Made by a program: the position numbers and the translations under genes. Below the pieces are notes generated by a model. It was not told the origin of the DNA. It saw only the letters and a program-made list of their open reading frames with translations, and ran no database searches. A stretch of DNA of 64,000 nt from a bacterium D16-56 (GTDB taxonomy: Bacteria; Bacillota; Clostridia; Lachnospirales; Lachnospiraceae): positions 22,757-86,756 of the forward strand of contig RAYY01000024.1 of NCBI GenBank assembly GCA_003611875.1, in the 5' to 3' direction. Position 1 is the stretch's first letter. Each line of letters opens with the position of its first letter. Below, one piece after another: positions 1 to 6,259 of the stretch.

Positions 1-414
1 TTTATTGAGAAAGAGGCAGAAGTGAAGTTTAATAATACTACCCATGATTTAGAAATAGATAATAAGGCGAAGGCTTCATTTGGAAAAGGAGCCAGAGCAA
101 TTATTAATTCGGCTTTTTTATTGGGGATAATGAATTATTGCTTAAATCGTGATTTATGCCACCCAGGAGTCGTTGTTTTAGATTCACCATTGACGACATA
201 CAAAGAAAAAGATAAGAAAAATGGAGAGAATGACGAGAGTGTAGGAGAAGGCACGAAAGAAAAATTTTATACAATGCTTGCAAATGAAGAAACTTCAAAG
301 CAGATAATAATATTTGATAATGAAGAGCCTAATGAGGAAGTGAAGGGAAAGATGAGTTATTTACATTTTTCAGGGGAGGCAAGTATTGGAAGAAAAGGAT
401 TTATACCTGAATAG
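1..414 (+). CDS. C-terminal end of SMC/Rad50-like ATPase (partial)
   Basis: The reading frame is open at the first base of the window, so only the last ~137 residues are present. The tail carries a basic/small-residue stretch (KASFGKGARAIINSAFLLGI) that could be the ABC-type signature helix. It is followed by a hydrophobic strand ending in VVVLDSPL, which looks like a Walker B with Asp followed by Ser-Pro, and then by QIIIFDNEEP, resembling the last core strand. This order is typical of the C-terminal lobe of SMC/RecN/Rad50-like ATPases, many of which sit in phage-defence loci on mobile elements. The N-terminal half with Walker A is outside the window. The family is inferred and the defence role is only suggested by context. 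Confidence 0.5.
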   Translation, partial: FIEKEAEVKFNNTTHDLEIDNKAKASFGKGARAIINSAFLLGIMNYCLNRDLCHPGVVVLDSPLTTYKEKDKKNGENDESVGEGTKEKFYTMLANEETSKQIIIFDNEEPNEEVKGKMSYLHFSGEASIGRKGFIPE

Positions 415-491
415 AGTGCTAAAAATATTGTTATGATAATAAGAAGGGGTTTCCAAAATAATGGGAACTCTTTTTTCTGTTTTTTGAAAAC

Positions 492-650
492 ATGAAGAGT
501 CATCTATTTATATCTAAAGATAATTCAGAAAAAATTCATAATATTACGGTAGAAGGAGGTCATTTTAATAGTCATTTATTCATTCCTGGTGATGAGAACG
601 AATTTGGAGATAAGACAATTATATATTCTTTCTATGTTCCATATAACTAA
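492..650 (+). CDS. small hypothetical protein, 52 aa (possible gene remnant)
   Basis: An ATG-started frame of 52 codons lies between the ATPase tail and a strong terminator. It ends in FGDKTIIYSFYVPYN, a beta-rich composition. I see no convincing ribosome site (upstream sequence is TTTTTTGAAAAC), so it may be the surviving 3' end of a larger deleted gene rather than an independent gene. The terminator just after its stop suggests that this strand is or was transcribed. I do not recognise the family. Confidence 0.3.
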   Translation: MKSHLFISKDNSEKIHNITVEGGHFNSHLFIPGDENEFGDKTIIYSFYVPYN

Positions 651-652
651 GT

Positions 653-686
653 AATCCCTGTGCCTCCTATGGCACAGGGATTTTTG
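653..686 (+). terminator. rho-independent terminator
   Basis: Near-perfect 12-bp stem (AATCCCTGTGCC / GGCACAGGGATT) with a six-base loop TCCTAT, running into TTTTT. It closes the transcript that contains the ATPase tail. Confidence 0.85.
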
Positions 687-713
687 CGGTGCTGAAAGTG
701 AGGTGAGAAATAT

Positions 714-827
714 ATGATGATAGAATCTACTGATTTAAAAAGTGAATATTCGATTTTTAAACGGCATAAGGAACCTTTTAAGGGTTCGGAAAAAGACTCT
801 TTAAAAGAGGATTATAAAGGCTTCTGA
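714..827 (+). CDS. possible 37-aa leader peptide
   Basis: An ATG-ATG frame preceded by GAGGTGAGAA encodes a charged 37-residue peptide. The coding part contains two self-complementary T/A-rich blocks, at 771-787 and 797-809, and lies upstream of the Mor-like gene. It could be a leader peptide or chance; there is no homology I recognise. Confidence 0.2.
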   Translation: MMIESTDLKSEYSIFKRHKEPFKGSEKDSLKEDYKGF

Positions 828-846
828 AAAGAACCTTTTAAAGACT
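771..846 (+). repeat. short direct and inverted repeats upstream of Mor-like gene
   Basis: GAACCTTTTAA occurs at 771 and again exactly 60 bases later at 831. The first copy continues into the near-palindrome GAACCTTTTAAGGGTTC, and CTCTTTAAAAGAG (797-809) is a perfect palindrome between them. This could be a regulatory site for the downstream gene. Confidence 0.35.
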
Positions 847-914
847 GGATTTCGGACATTATGCGCTGGTAAACTGTGTTTAGGCATGTTTGTGTAAGAG
901 GAGGTGGCGGTGTG

Positions 915-1241
915 ATGAACATTGACTTGGACAATCTGAATGAAGAAATGGTTTACGAAGCTTTTGGAGTTGACGGGAACGAAGGCGAGGCCCTGAATGA
1001 CATCTATCTGGAACTTTTTGAGCTCATCGGCCGTGATGGTATGCTCAAACTGTTTAAATACTTTCGTGGCGATAAAATTGACTGCCCCATGCGGCTCTAT
1101 CGCCCGGAGTTCGTGGCAGACCTGGCAAAACAGACAACAGACAGGCGTGAACGTGCCAAGATTGCCAGAGCTGCCGGATATACTGTCAAATTTATTGAGA
1201 CGATGCTGCGCAAGCGGAGGAATGAAGATGAGGTTGAATAA
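915..1241 (+). CDS. Mor-like helix-turn-helix transcriptional regulator
   Basis: A 109-residue acidic/basic protein. The ATG at 915 is chosen because AGAGGAGG lies about 7-8 bases upstream; an in-frame GTG sits just before it. The N-terminal ~50 residues are helical and acidic (LYLELFELIG-like), and the C-terminal half contains a probable helix-turn-helix (RAKIARAAGYTVKFIETMLRKRR). This layout resembles the Mor/Mot activators of Mu-like phages and integrative elements, a comparison made from memory. Its position upstream of a divergent XRE gene fits a control role in the element. It ends just before the convergent 3' end of the XRE gene. Confidence 0.45.
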   Translation: MNIDLDNLNEEMVYEAFGVDGNEGEALNDIYLELFELIGRDGMLKLFKYFRGDKIDCPMRLYRPEFVADLAKQTTDRRERAKIARAAGYTVKFIETMLRKRRNEDEVE

Positions 1242-1269
1242 TGTGGCGTGAAGGTACGCAAGCCTCATC

Positions 1270-1617
1270 TTATTCCATGCGCTTCAGCTTTCGTACCCGG
1301 ATAGACTTTTTGACAGCATTGGCGGCTTCCAGCATAACGTACACCTCATCGGGGTCACAGTCGGAAAAGACCTTCTGTACGTCGCCCAGCAGATGGGGCT
1401 TAGAATCATGTACGCTGTCGGACAGCAGCCTGTCTACACTGGTATGCAGGGCATTGGCAATCTTTACAAGCGCCGGCAGGCTGATTTTGGTTGAAGCGAC
1501 TTCTGTGTGGGAAATGTGCTGACTGGTCAGTCCAACCATTTCAGCTAACTGTTCCTGTGATAGCCCCGCGGCTAACCGGGCTGCACGGATTCTTTGTCCC
1601 AGTAATTTATAATCCAT
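1270..1617 (-). CDS. XRE-family transcriptional regulator
   Basis: A 115-residue protein with a textbook HTH_3 domain at residues ~6-62 (GQRIRAARLAAGLSQEQLAE, then a recognition helix near SQHISHTE) and a C-terminal helical extension. The start is preceded by GAGGAGATACAG on the minus strand. It is transcribed divergently from the zinc-ribbon pair at 1747. The 120-bp gap contains repeated GCGAATGAG motifs, so autoregulation and control of the neighbouring operon are likely. Similar regulators control immunity or transfer in mobile elements; the specific target is not shown. Confidence 0.85.
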   Translation of the reverse strand: MDYKLLGQRIRAARLAAGLSQEQLAEMVGLTSQHISHTEVASTKISLPALVKIANALHTSVDRLLSDSVHDSKPHLLGDVQKVFSDCDPDEVYVMLEAANAVKKSIRVRKLKRME

Positions 1618-1656
1618 ATCTGTATCTCCTCGTCTAAAATTCTGATATTTGTATTG

Positions 1657-1721
1657 TATAGGCGAATGAGCTATGGTAGAATGGACTGCATAAGCGAATG
1701 AGTTATTATAGGCGTAACGCC
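1657..1721. promoter_or_regulatory. operator-like repeats between XRE gene and zinc-ribbon operon
   Basis: Two copies of a 17-18 bp motif, TATAGGCGAATGAGCTAT at 1657 and ATAAGCGAATGAGTTAT at 1690, share the core GCGAATGAG and end in a TAT. They are followed by the palindrome GGCGTAACGCC at 1711-1721. They lie in the divergent promoter region and are probable binding sites for the XRE protein. Confidence 0.5.
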
Positions 1722-1746
1722 TGAGTTAAAAGGGAGGATGAAAATA

Positions 1747-2613
1747 ATGTATTGTCATAAATGCGGAGCGCAAATAAAAGAAGAATCAATATTTTGCCAC
1801 AAATGTGGCGCAAAAGTAGCGAATGAAGATATTCAACCGCAAGACCTAAAAGCTACTACAGTAAGAACCAAACAGGAAGAAAAGGATGTTGGGAAACTGG
1901 TACACGAATCATATGCTGCATCTGTTCAGGCAGCTATGCCAATAGAAGGGGATGTTGATTATGGAACTGATTTCAAAGCATTTGTAGACAAACATGTTCA
2001 ACAGACAACAAAATTTCAATCAGCAGGGGAACTGCTTGATAGCCGTGTATCGCAAAAATTCATGTGGATATGCTTTGGGATTCCGGCAATTGTAGGTTTT
2101 CTGGCAGGCGGACCTTTATTAGCGTTGCTGCTCGGGCTTTTCTTTGGATACCCGGCAGCGCTCCTGACAGATTTTATGAAAGGTTCCCGGGCCAGAGGAT
2201 CTATAAAGAAAATCAGCGGCAAAATTGATTCAGATGAGCTGATTCAGTTCCTAAATGGACATTTGAGTTATTTGTCCCCCTATTTCCATGAATGGAGCTA
2301 CATAAATTATAGTGGGGCCGGGGTGCAGGGTGCGGTGACTGCACATACACTGAACTCAATCACAGCTTCAGCAGCTAAAGTTGGTACTGGATTTGGGCGA
2401 AAGCAGAGGTGCTTTGTTGTGATCTGGATAGAGCCTGATGGAGAAGTTTCCGATTTTAATGGGATGAAATACTATTTTAGCACAGCTATGAAATTTCCCT
2501 GGCCGTCAAAGTATGTCTGTATGGTTAAAGCTACCCCCATACTGCAGGCGGCTATGGAATATTATTTGAAATACAGCGACATAGAAGGAGGTAATGGAAA
2601 TGTTTTGCCCTAA
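1747..2613 (+). CDS. zinc-ribbon membrane protein
   Basis: A 288-residue protein beginning with a two-knuckle zinc ribbon (CHKCGAQIKEESIFCHKCG), as in the zinc_ribbon_2/DUF2116-like group. A hydrophobic stretch at roughly residues 110-145 (IPAIVGFLAGGPLLALLLGL) probably forms one or two membrane segments. The C-terminal ~140 residues are soluble. The ATG at 1747 is preferred over 1738 because AGGGAGG ends at 1737, leaving nine bases. It overlaps the next gene, which also begins with a zinc ribbon, indicating a two-gene operon. Function unknown; the family is often seen as accessory cargo in clostridial elements. Confidence 0.6.
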   Translation: MYCHKCGAQIKEESIFCHKCGAKVANEDIQPQDLKATTVRTKQEEKDVGKLVHESYAASVQAAMPIEGDVDYGTDFKAFVDKHVQQTTKFQSAGELLDSRVSQKFMWICFGIPAIVGFLAGGPLLALLLGLFFGYPAALLTDFMKGSRARGSIKKISGKIDSDELIQFLNGHLSYLSPYFHEWSYINYSGAGVQGAVTAHTLNSITASAAKVGTGFGRKQRCFVVIWIEPDGEVSDFNGMKYYFSTAMKFPWPSKYVCMVKATPILQAAMEYYLKYSDIEGGNGNVLP

Positions 2614-4420
2614 GTGTGGTGAAAAGGTACTGGATGGTGCAGAGTTCTGCCAGAAATGCGGTACGAAATTGATGAAGGATGCCTCTGCGCAGTCAGCAGC
2701 ATCGAATCCGACAGGCTCAGTAAAGCTGATAAGCAAGGCGCCAGCGGCTGTCCAGAAGAAAAAGAAATCTAAGAAAGTATTCATTATATTGGCTATCGTA
2801 TTCGCTTTTATTGTCATACTGATTGCGGCAAATTCTGGGGATATAGAAGAGAGAGGCGAGCAGGCAGAAAAGGATGAGGAATATATAAATTCACAGCAGG
2901 ATTCTACAAATGTAAAGCTCTCTGAAACTTACACGAATAAAGAAGAAGGGATATCCTTCCAATACCCAAGCGCATGGGTTCCTGTTAGTGCAGATCGGTA
3001 TGACGAGTGGTTTAATGATTCACAAATACCTTTGGTTGTTTTGGCAAATGAAAATGAAGATATACCTGAGAACAACACTTATGTTTTAGTATCAAAATTT
3101 GAAGCGTCCCAAGAAGATGTTGAGTATCTGTTTGGCGATGATGAAAAATTTGCGGAAAGCTTTAAAAATGACGCTGGAACCACATCCGGTGATGATTTAG
3201 AAATCAGTAAGACATCGGTGGTTGAATTGGACAAAGTACCGGCAAGAATGCTAATGGCGGCATCTGGGGATACTGGATTTCAAGTATATTTCTATTCTGC
3301 TAATTCTAATATCTACAGGGTGGAATTTTGTTGGGCTGGAGAAACTCCTGGCAACAACCAAAGGTTTTTTGATGCCATAATAGACAGCTATGAGATTACT
3401 GCTGTCGATACCGGCGAAATTGATTCGGCCAATGAAAAGCAAATTGCTGACAAGCTGCTCTATAATGGTGTTCCGGTTGATACAATTATGGAGATGAAAG
3501 CGGAAGACGTAATTGCCGCTTTCGGTGAAGCAGACGAATATAGTGATGAAAATTTTGTCCAAATCCTGAGCGAAGATGGTGAACGTCTTGTCGCAATGGC
3601 TAATTTTGACAGCGCAGGATATGTTTCATATTTTGCTGGAGATTCGGAGAAATTTGAGTTGAATGGAGAGAACCTTAATCATGATTATGATAAGCTGGTA
3701 AAAATCTTTGGGCGGGAACCAGATTACGAGGAAACATTTGAGTTGCTTGAGGTAAGATGGTATTTTGATGGTTACAGCATCCTGCTGGGCTTGGATAAAG
3801 ATGGATTGCCTGGAAAGACAGAGGTTTCAAAGGAAAACCCGCTGGATTATGAATATAATCAGCCAGAAATGGATTCAGAGCTGATGGGAAGATGGAGATC
3901 TTATGATGGGAATGCACTCACTTTGAACGATAACGGGACTGTATCTGATGTTTTCAGTTTCTGGAACAGCCTCAACCGTAACCCTGACAGTGTTACTTGG
4001 GAAGCATCTAATGGACGCCTGATTCTTACTGCCATTTACAATACGGAATATAAATATGCGCTTGGCGAGGGCAGGAGAAGAATCAATGGTGAAGATGTGG
4101 TAACGGATGAGTTGAATCTGGACAGATCACGTATTCCGGAGGCTGGCGAATATGGCTACTATTATCGGGAAAAAACGGGCAGTACTGACTTGGCCGGCAC
4201 ATGGATACATAATGACTCAAAAGGGCTTGGCGGAAATATAGAATTTTATGCTGATGGAACAGGCATGATAGGAGACAATCCCCTGACATGGTATGCGGAC
4301 GAATCAAACTTGTACTATACAGCAGAACAAAAAGCAGCTTTTGATTATACAGTAAGCGGCGATGTACTGACTATATTCTTCTCAGACGGAAGTAAGGTAT
4401 ATACCAGAGTAGGAAATTAA
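2600..4420 (+). CDS. zinc-ribbon, single-pass membrane protein with extracytoplasmic domains
   Basis: A 606-residue protein. Residues 1-22 form a zinc ribbon (CPKCGEKVLDGAEFCQKCG), followed by a lysine-rich linker and one membrane helix at ~55-75 (VFIILAIVFAFIVILIAAN). The remainder is acidic and probably outside the cell. It includes a PsbP-like segment (EGISFQYPSAWVPV) and two lipocalin-like beta units near the C-terminus (LMGRWRSYDGNALTLNDNG and LAGTWIHNDSKGLGGNIEF). The start at 2600 is chosen because GAAGGAGGT lies seven bases upstream, which makes it overlap the preceding gene by 14 bases. This architecture is common in Lachnospiraceae and Ruminococcaceae. Its biochemical role is unknown. 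Confidence 0.6.
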   Translation: MFCPKCGEKVLDGAEFCQKCGTKLMKDASAQSAASNPTGSVKLISKAPAAVQKKKKSKKVFIILAIVFAFIVILIAANSGDIEERGEQAEKDEEYINSQQDSTNVKLSETYTNKEEGISFQYPSAWVPVSADRYDEWFNDSQIPLVVLANENEDIPENNTYVLVSKFEASQEDVEYLFGDDEKFAESFKNDAGTTSGDDLEISKTSVVELDKVPARMLMAASGDTGFQVYFYSANSNIYRVEFCWAGETPGNNQRFFDAIIDSYEITAVDTGEIDSANEKQIADKLLYNGVPVDTIMEMKAEDVIAAFGEADEYSDENFVQILSEDGERLVAMANFDSAGYVSYFAGDSEKFELNGENLNHDYDKLVKIFGREPDYEETFELLEVRWYFDGYSILLGLDKDGLPGKTEVSKENPLDYEYNQPEMDSELMGRWRSYDGNALTLNDNGTVSDVFSFWNSLNRNPDSVTWEASNGRLILTAIYNTEYKYALGEGRRRINGEDVVTDELNLDRSRIPEAGEYGYYYREKTGSTDLAGTWIHNDSKGLGGNIEFYADGTGMIGDNPLTWYADESNLYYTAEQKAAFDYTVSGDVLTIFFSDGSKVYTRVGN

Positions 4421-4567
4421 AAATCTTTCTGCTCCGTTTCTGGAAAAGAAGATGTTAGGTACAATTTAATACAACGAGATGTTCTTTTAAAGTAAGGGAG
4501 AAATTTTATATACAAAACAGGGGCTGGCATGATTCCAGCCCTGCTTTGTGTGGAAAGGAATGCGGCA

Positions 4568-4609
4568 ATAAAAATGCAGGAGGCGGCCACAAAAAATACC
4601 GGCTCCTGC
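4568..4609 (-). terminator. rho-independent terminator after second XRE gene
   Basis: On the minus strand an 11-bp stem (GCAGGAGCCGG / CCGCCTCCTGC, one mismatch) is followed by ATTTTTATT. It lies 20 bases beyond the stop of the XRE gene. Confidence 0.7.
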
Positions 4610-4629
4610 AAAGATAAAATTTTAATGTC

Positions 4630-4959
4630 TTATTTTATGCTGTCGGCAAGCTGGAGGATAAAAGTCTTAAATATCTCCCTCTGCTCTTTTGGAAGGATAT
4701 CCAGTGCATCCCGCACAAGGTTTCCTGTATCTGCGGCTTTCAGGCTGTCCTGTAGCAGATACTCCGGGGAAATACCGGCAGCATTTACAATTCCTACGAA
4801 CGTTTCCAGCTTTGGAGCTTTTACGCCTCTTTCAATATCTGCAAGATACCGTTCGGATATTCCGCATACTTCGGCAAATTCTTTCATAGTCTGCTTTCGC
4901 GCTATCCTGCAGGCCCGAAGCCGTTCCCCCATTAACAGCATATCAAATGTATTTGCCAT
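4630..4959 (-). CDS. XRE-family transcriptional regulator
   Basis: A 109-residue protein with a helix-turn-helix near residues 10-65 (GERLRACRIARKQTMKEFAE, then GISERYLADIERG) and a short helical C-terminus ending in ILQLADSIK. The internal ATG at 4959 is taken as the start because GAAAGAGGTG precedes it. A longer frame upstream has no ribosome site. It is divergent from the 5208 gene, with an imperfect palindrome in between, so it is probably an autoregulating repressor that controls the block to its right. Confidence 0.85.
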   Translation of the reverse strand: MANTFDMLLMGERLRACRIARKQTMKEFAEVCGISERYLADIERGVKAPKLETFVGIVNAAGISPEYLLQDSLKAADTGNLVRDALDILPKEQREIFKTFILQLADSIK

Positions 4960-4980
4960 GATTAACACCTCTTTCAAAAA

Positions 4981-5002
4981 TTGTTCGTACAACATGAACC
5001 AA
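4981..5002. promoter_or_regulatory. probable XRE operator palindrome
   Basis: An interrupted palindrome built from TTG-GTTC half sites (GTTCGTACAACATGAAC core) lies 22-43 bases upstream of the XRE start. Its location within the promoter region fits autoregulation. Confidence 0.4.
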
Positions 5003-5073
5003 TGGTACATATAAAGTATAGGAAGCATTTTCTAATCTTAAAATGATTCATTAGGCGTGATTATTTGCCGATT

Positions 5074-5197
5074 TATGAACTAATAAATCATAAAATTTTT
5101 ATAAACTACATATTTCGACATCTTTCGCACGTCAAATGGATTATGATAACCTTATATGAACTAATAGAGCATAAATGAAGTGCTAATAAAGCATAAG
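5074..5197 (+). repeat. three iteron-like direct repeats
   Basis: Three copies of a motif close to GAACTAATARANCATAA: at 5074-5093 (TATGAACTAATAAATCATAA), 5155-5174 (TATGAACTAATAGAGCATAA) and 5181-5197 (TGCTAATAAAGCATAAG). The last ends at the ribosome site of the Spo0A-C-like gene. They may be repeated binding sites for an element-encoded regulator. Confidence 0.5.
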
Positions 5198-5207
5198 GAG
5201 AAAATCT

Positions 5208-5432
5208 ATGAAGATGGAGAAGATACTGAAAAAAGTCGCAAGAGCAAACGGCGTTACTGTAAAAGAAGTAGAGACAGAGATACAGGCCGCAATAAATGAG
5301 GCATGGAACAATCCACCAGATGATGTAGCAGCGGCATATCAACAAAAGGTGCCATGTATGGGAGAAATACCGACACCGGATGAATTTATCCGTTTTATGG
5401 TGAATGAAATCCGAATAAACAATCGAATATAA
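5208..5432 (+). CDS. Spo0A C-terminal-domain-like small DNA-binding protein
   Basis: A 74-residue protein. Its N-terminal half (KVARANGVTVKEVETEIQAA) resembles the short proteins related to the Spo0A effector domain that are common in clostridial integrative elements. The C-terminal half contains PTPDEFIRFMVNEI. AAGGAG lies seven bases upstream of the ATG. Three direct repeats fill the upstream region. It is the first gene of the co-directional block and probably a regulator of it; this role is inferred from position and family. Confidence 0.55.
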   Translation: MKMEKILKKVARANGVTVKEVETEIQAAINEAWNNPPDDVAAAYQQKVPCMGEIPTPDEFIRFMVNEIRINNRI

Positions 5433-5495
5433 ACATTTATCAGAGCCTGCTCTGGCAGGCCCAGACGTTTCCTTAAAAAGATGGGAGAGAATGCT

Positions 5496-5597
5496 ATGGA
5501 GATTGCCGCCACAAAGAAAAACGTCAGATTGATGGAAAAAGCGAAGTTCTCAAGCAGGAGGTTGAGATTTGAAAAAGATAAAATATCCAAGAATTGA
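5496..5597 (+). CDS. small basic hypothetical protein, 33 aa
   Basis: A short, lysine/arginine-rich frame (EIAATKKNVRLMEKAKFSSR) starting at an ATG preceded by GGGAGAGAA. It overlaps the start of the following gene by 29 bases in another frame. It may be a small coupled protein or chance. Confidence 0.3.
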   Translation: MEIAATKKNVRLMEKAKFSSRRLRFEKDKISKN

Positions 5598-5847
5598 AAA
5601 GAAACACAGAATCTTGTATGTGACAGGGGATGCACAAGATTGGACGTATCGGTATACGTGGGAAGACCTTGAGGAATCTTTCAATGATTCTTCCACGGAC
5701 ATCCGTGCAATGAGGAATATTATATTTAGAAAAGTCAGGGTATATTTTAAAAATCATCCCGAAGAAGCATTGCTGGGCGGCAGATTCAAAGAGGGATGGA
5801 CAGCCAAAGAGGTAAAGAGACTATGTGAAAATAGTATATGCTGTTAG
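5569..5847 (+). CDS. hypothetical protein, 92 aa
   Basis: A TTG start is assigned because CAGGAGG is placed eight bases upstream and no ATG is available. The 92-residue product is rich in aromatic and basic residues (TGDAQDWTYRYTWEDLEESF) and ends in a segment with a possible helix (FKEGWTAKEVKRLCENS). I do not recognise a family. It belongs to a run of very small genes typical of the early region of integrative elements. Confidence 0.5.
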   Translation: MKKIKYPRIEKKHRILYVTGDAQDWTYRYTWEDLEESFNDSSTDIRAMRNIIFRKVRVYFKNHPEEALLGGRFKEGWTAKEVKRLCENSICC

Positions 5848-5959
5848 CAATGTAGCAACTGGTACATTTTATGAAGGGCAACATTTGAGAATGGCTTTCA
5901 AGCTGTGTATTGTTGTTGATGGAAATGAATTTCATAAAGACATTATTACAGAGGGATAG
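5825..5959 (+). CDS. small hypothetical protein, 44 aa
   Basis: A GTG-started frame overlaps the previous gene by 23 bases. The peptide is beta-rich (KIVYAVSNVATGTFYEGQHL) and ends at a hairpin that looks like a terminator. AGAGG is the only ribosome-site-like sequence upstream, at suboptimal spacing. Function unknown. Confidence 0.35.
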   Translation: MKIVYAVSNVATGTFYEGQHLRMAFKLCIVVDGNEFHKDIITEG

Positions 5960-5987
5960 GGGCTTTCAGGCTCCTGTCCCTTTATTA
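5953..5987 (+). terminator. probable rho-independent terminator
   Basis: Eleven-bp stem GGGATAGGGGC / GCTCCTGTCCC (two G-U pairs) with loop TTTCAG, followed by TTTATT. Confidence 0.5.
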
Positions 5988-6013
5988 AATTCTACAACAG
6001 GGAGGATGGAGTA

Positions 6014-6259
6014 ATGGCATTACAGAGAACATATTACAGGGACAGATATAACAGTGACAAAATATGGGAAGTTGTGAAACTGAATGGCGGCTATTATCTC
6101 CGCCAGTACATATGCGGCAGGCAGACCGGAAGAGGCTTGCGGACTACAAAAAAATTTATCAGAAGTTTAGGCATTTTGGATTTTGAAGCAGTTACCGGTT
6201 TCGAGGGCAGCCAGAGGAATAGCGAGAGGAGCCAAAGGGATGTTCATAAAAGATATTGA
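6014..6259 (+). CDS. hypothetical protein, 81 aa, upstream of PAPS-reductase-like gene
   Basis: An ATG with GGAGG ten bases upstream starts an 81-residue basic protein. Its N-terminal part (YNSDKIWEVVKLNGGYYLRQ) looks like a small beta-hairpin fold. The last ~25 residues overlap the start of the PAPS-reductase-like gene in another frame and are low complexity, so the functional part is probably the first ~55 residues. The overlap suggests translational coupling. Function unknown. Confidence 0.5.
   Translation: MALQRTYYRDRYNSDKIWEVVKLNGGYYLRQYICGRQTGRGLRTTKKFIRSLGILDFEAVTGFEGSQRNSERSQRDVHKRY

Noticed and set aside
801..1268. Minus-strand frame of 155 codons over the Mor-like gene
   Set aside because: It has no ribosome site and lies opposite a gene with AGAGGAGG; it is a shadow frame.
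5074..5197. CRISPR array
   Set aside because: Only three short, unevenly spaced repeats with no spacers of constant length and no cas genes.
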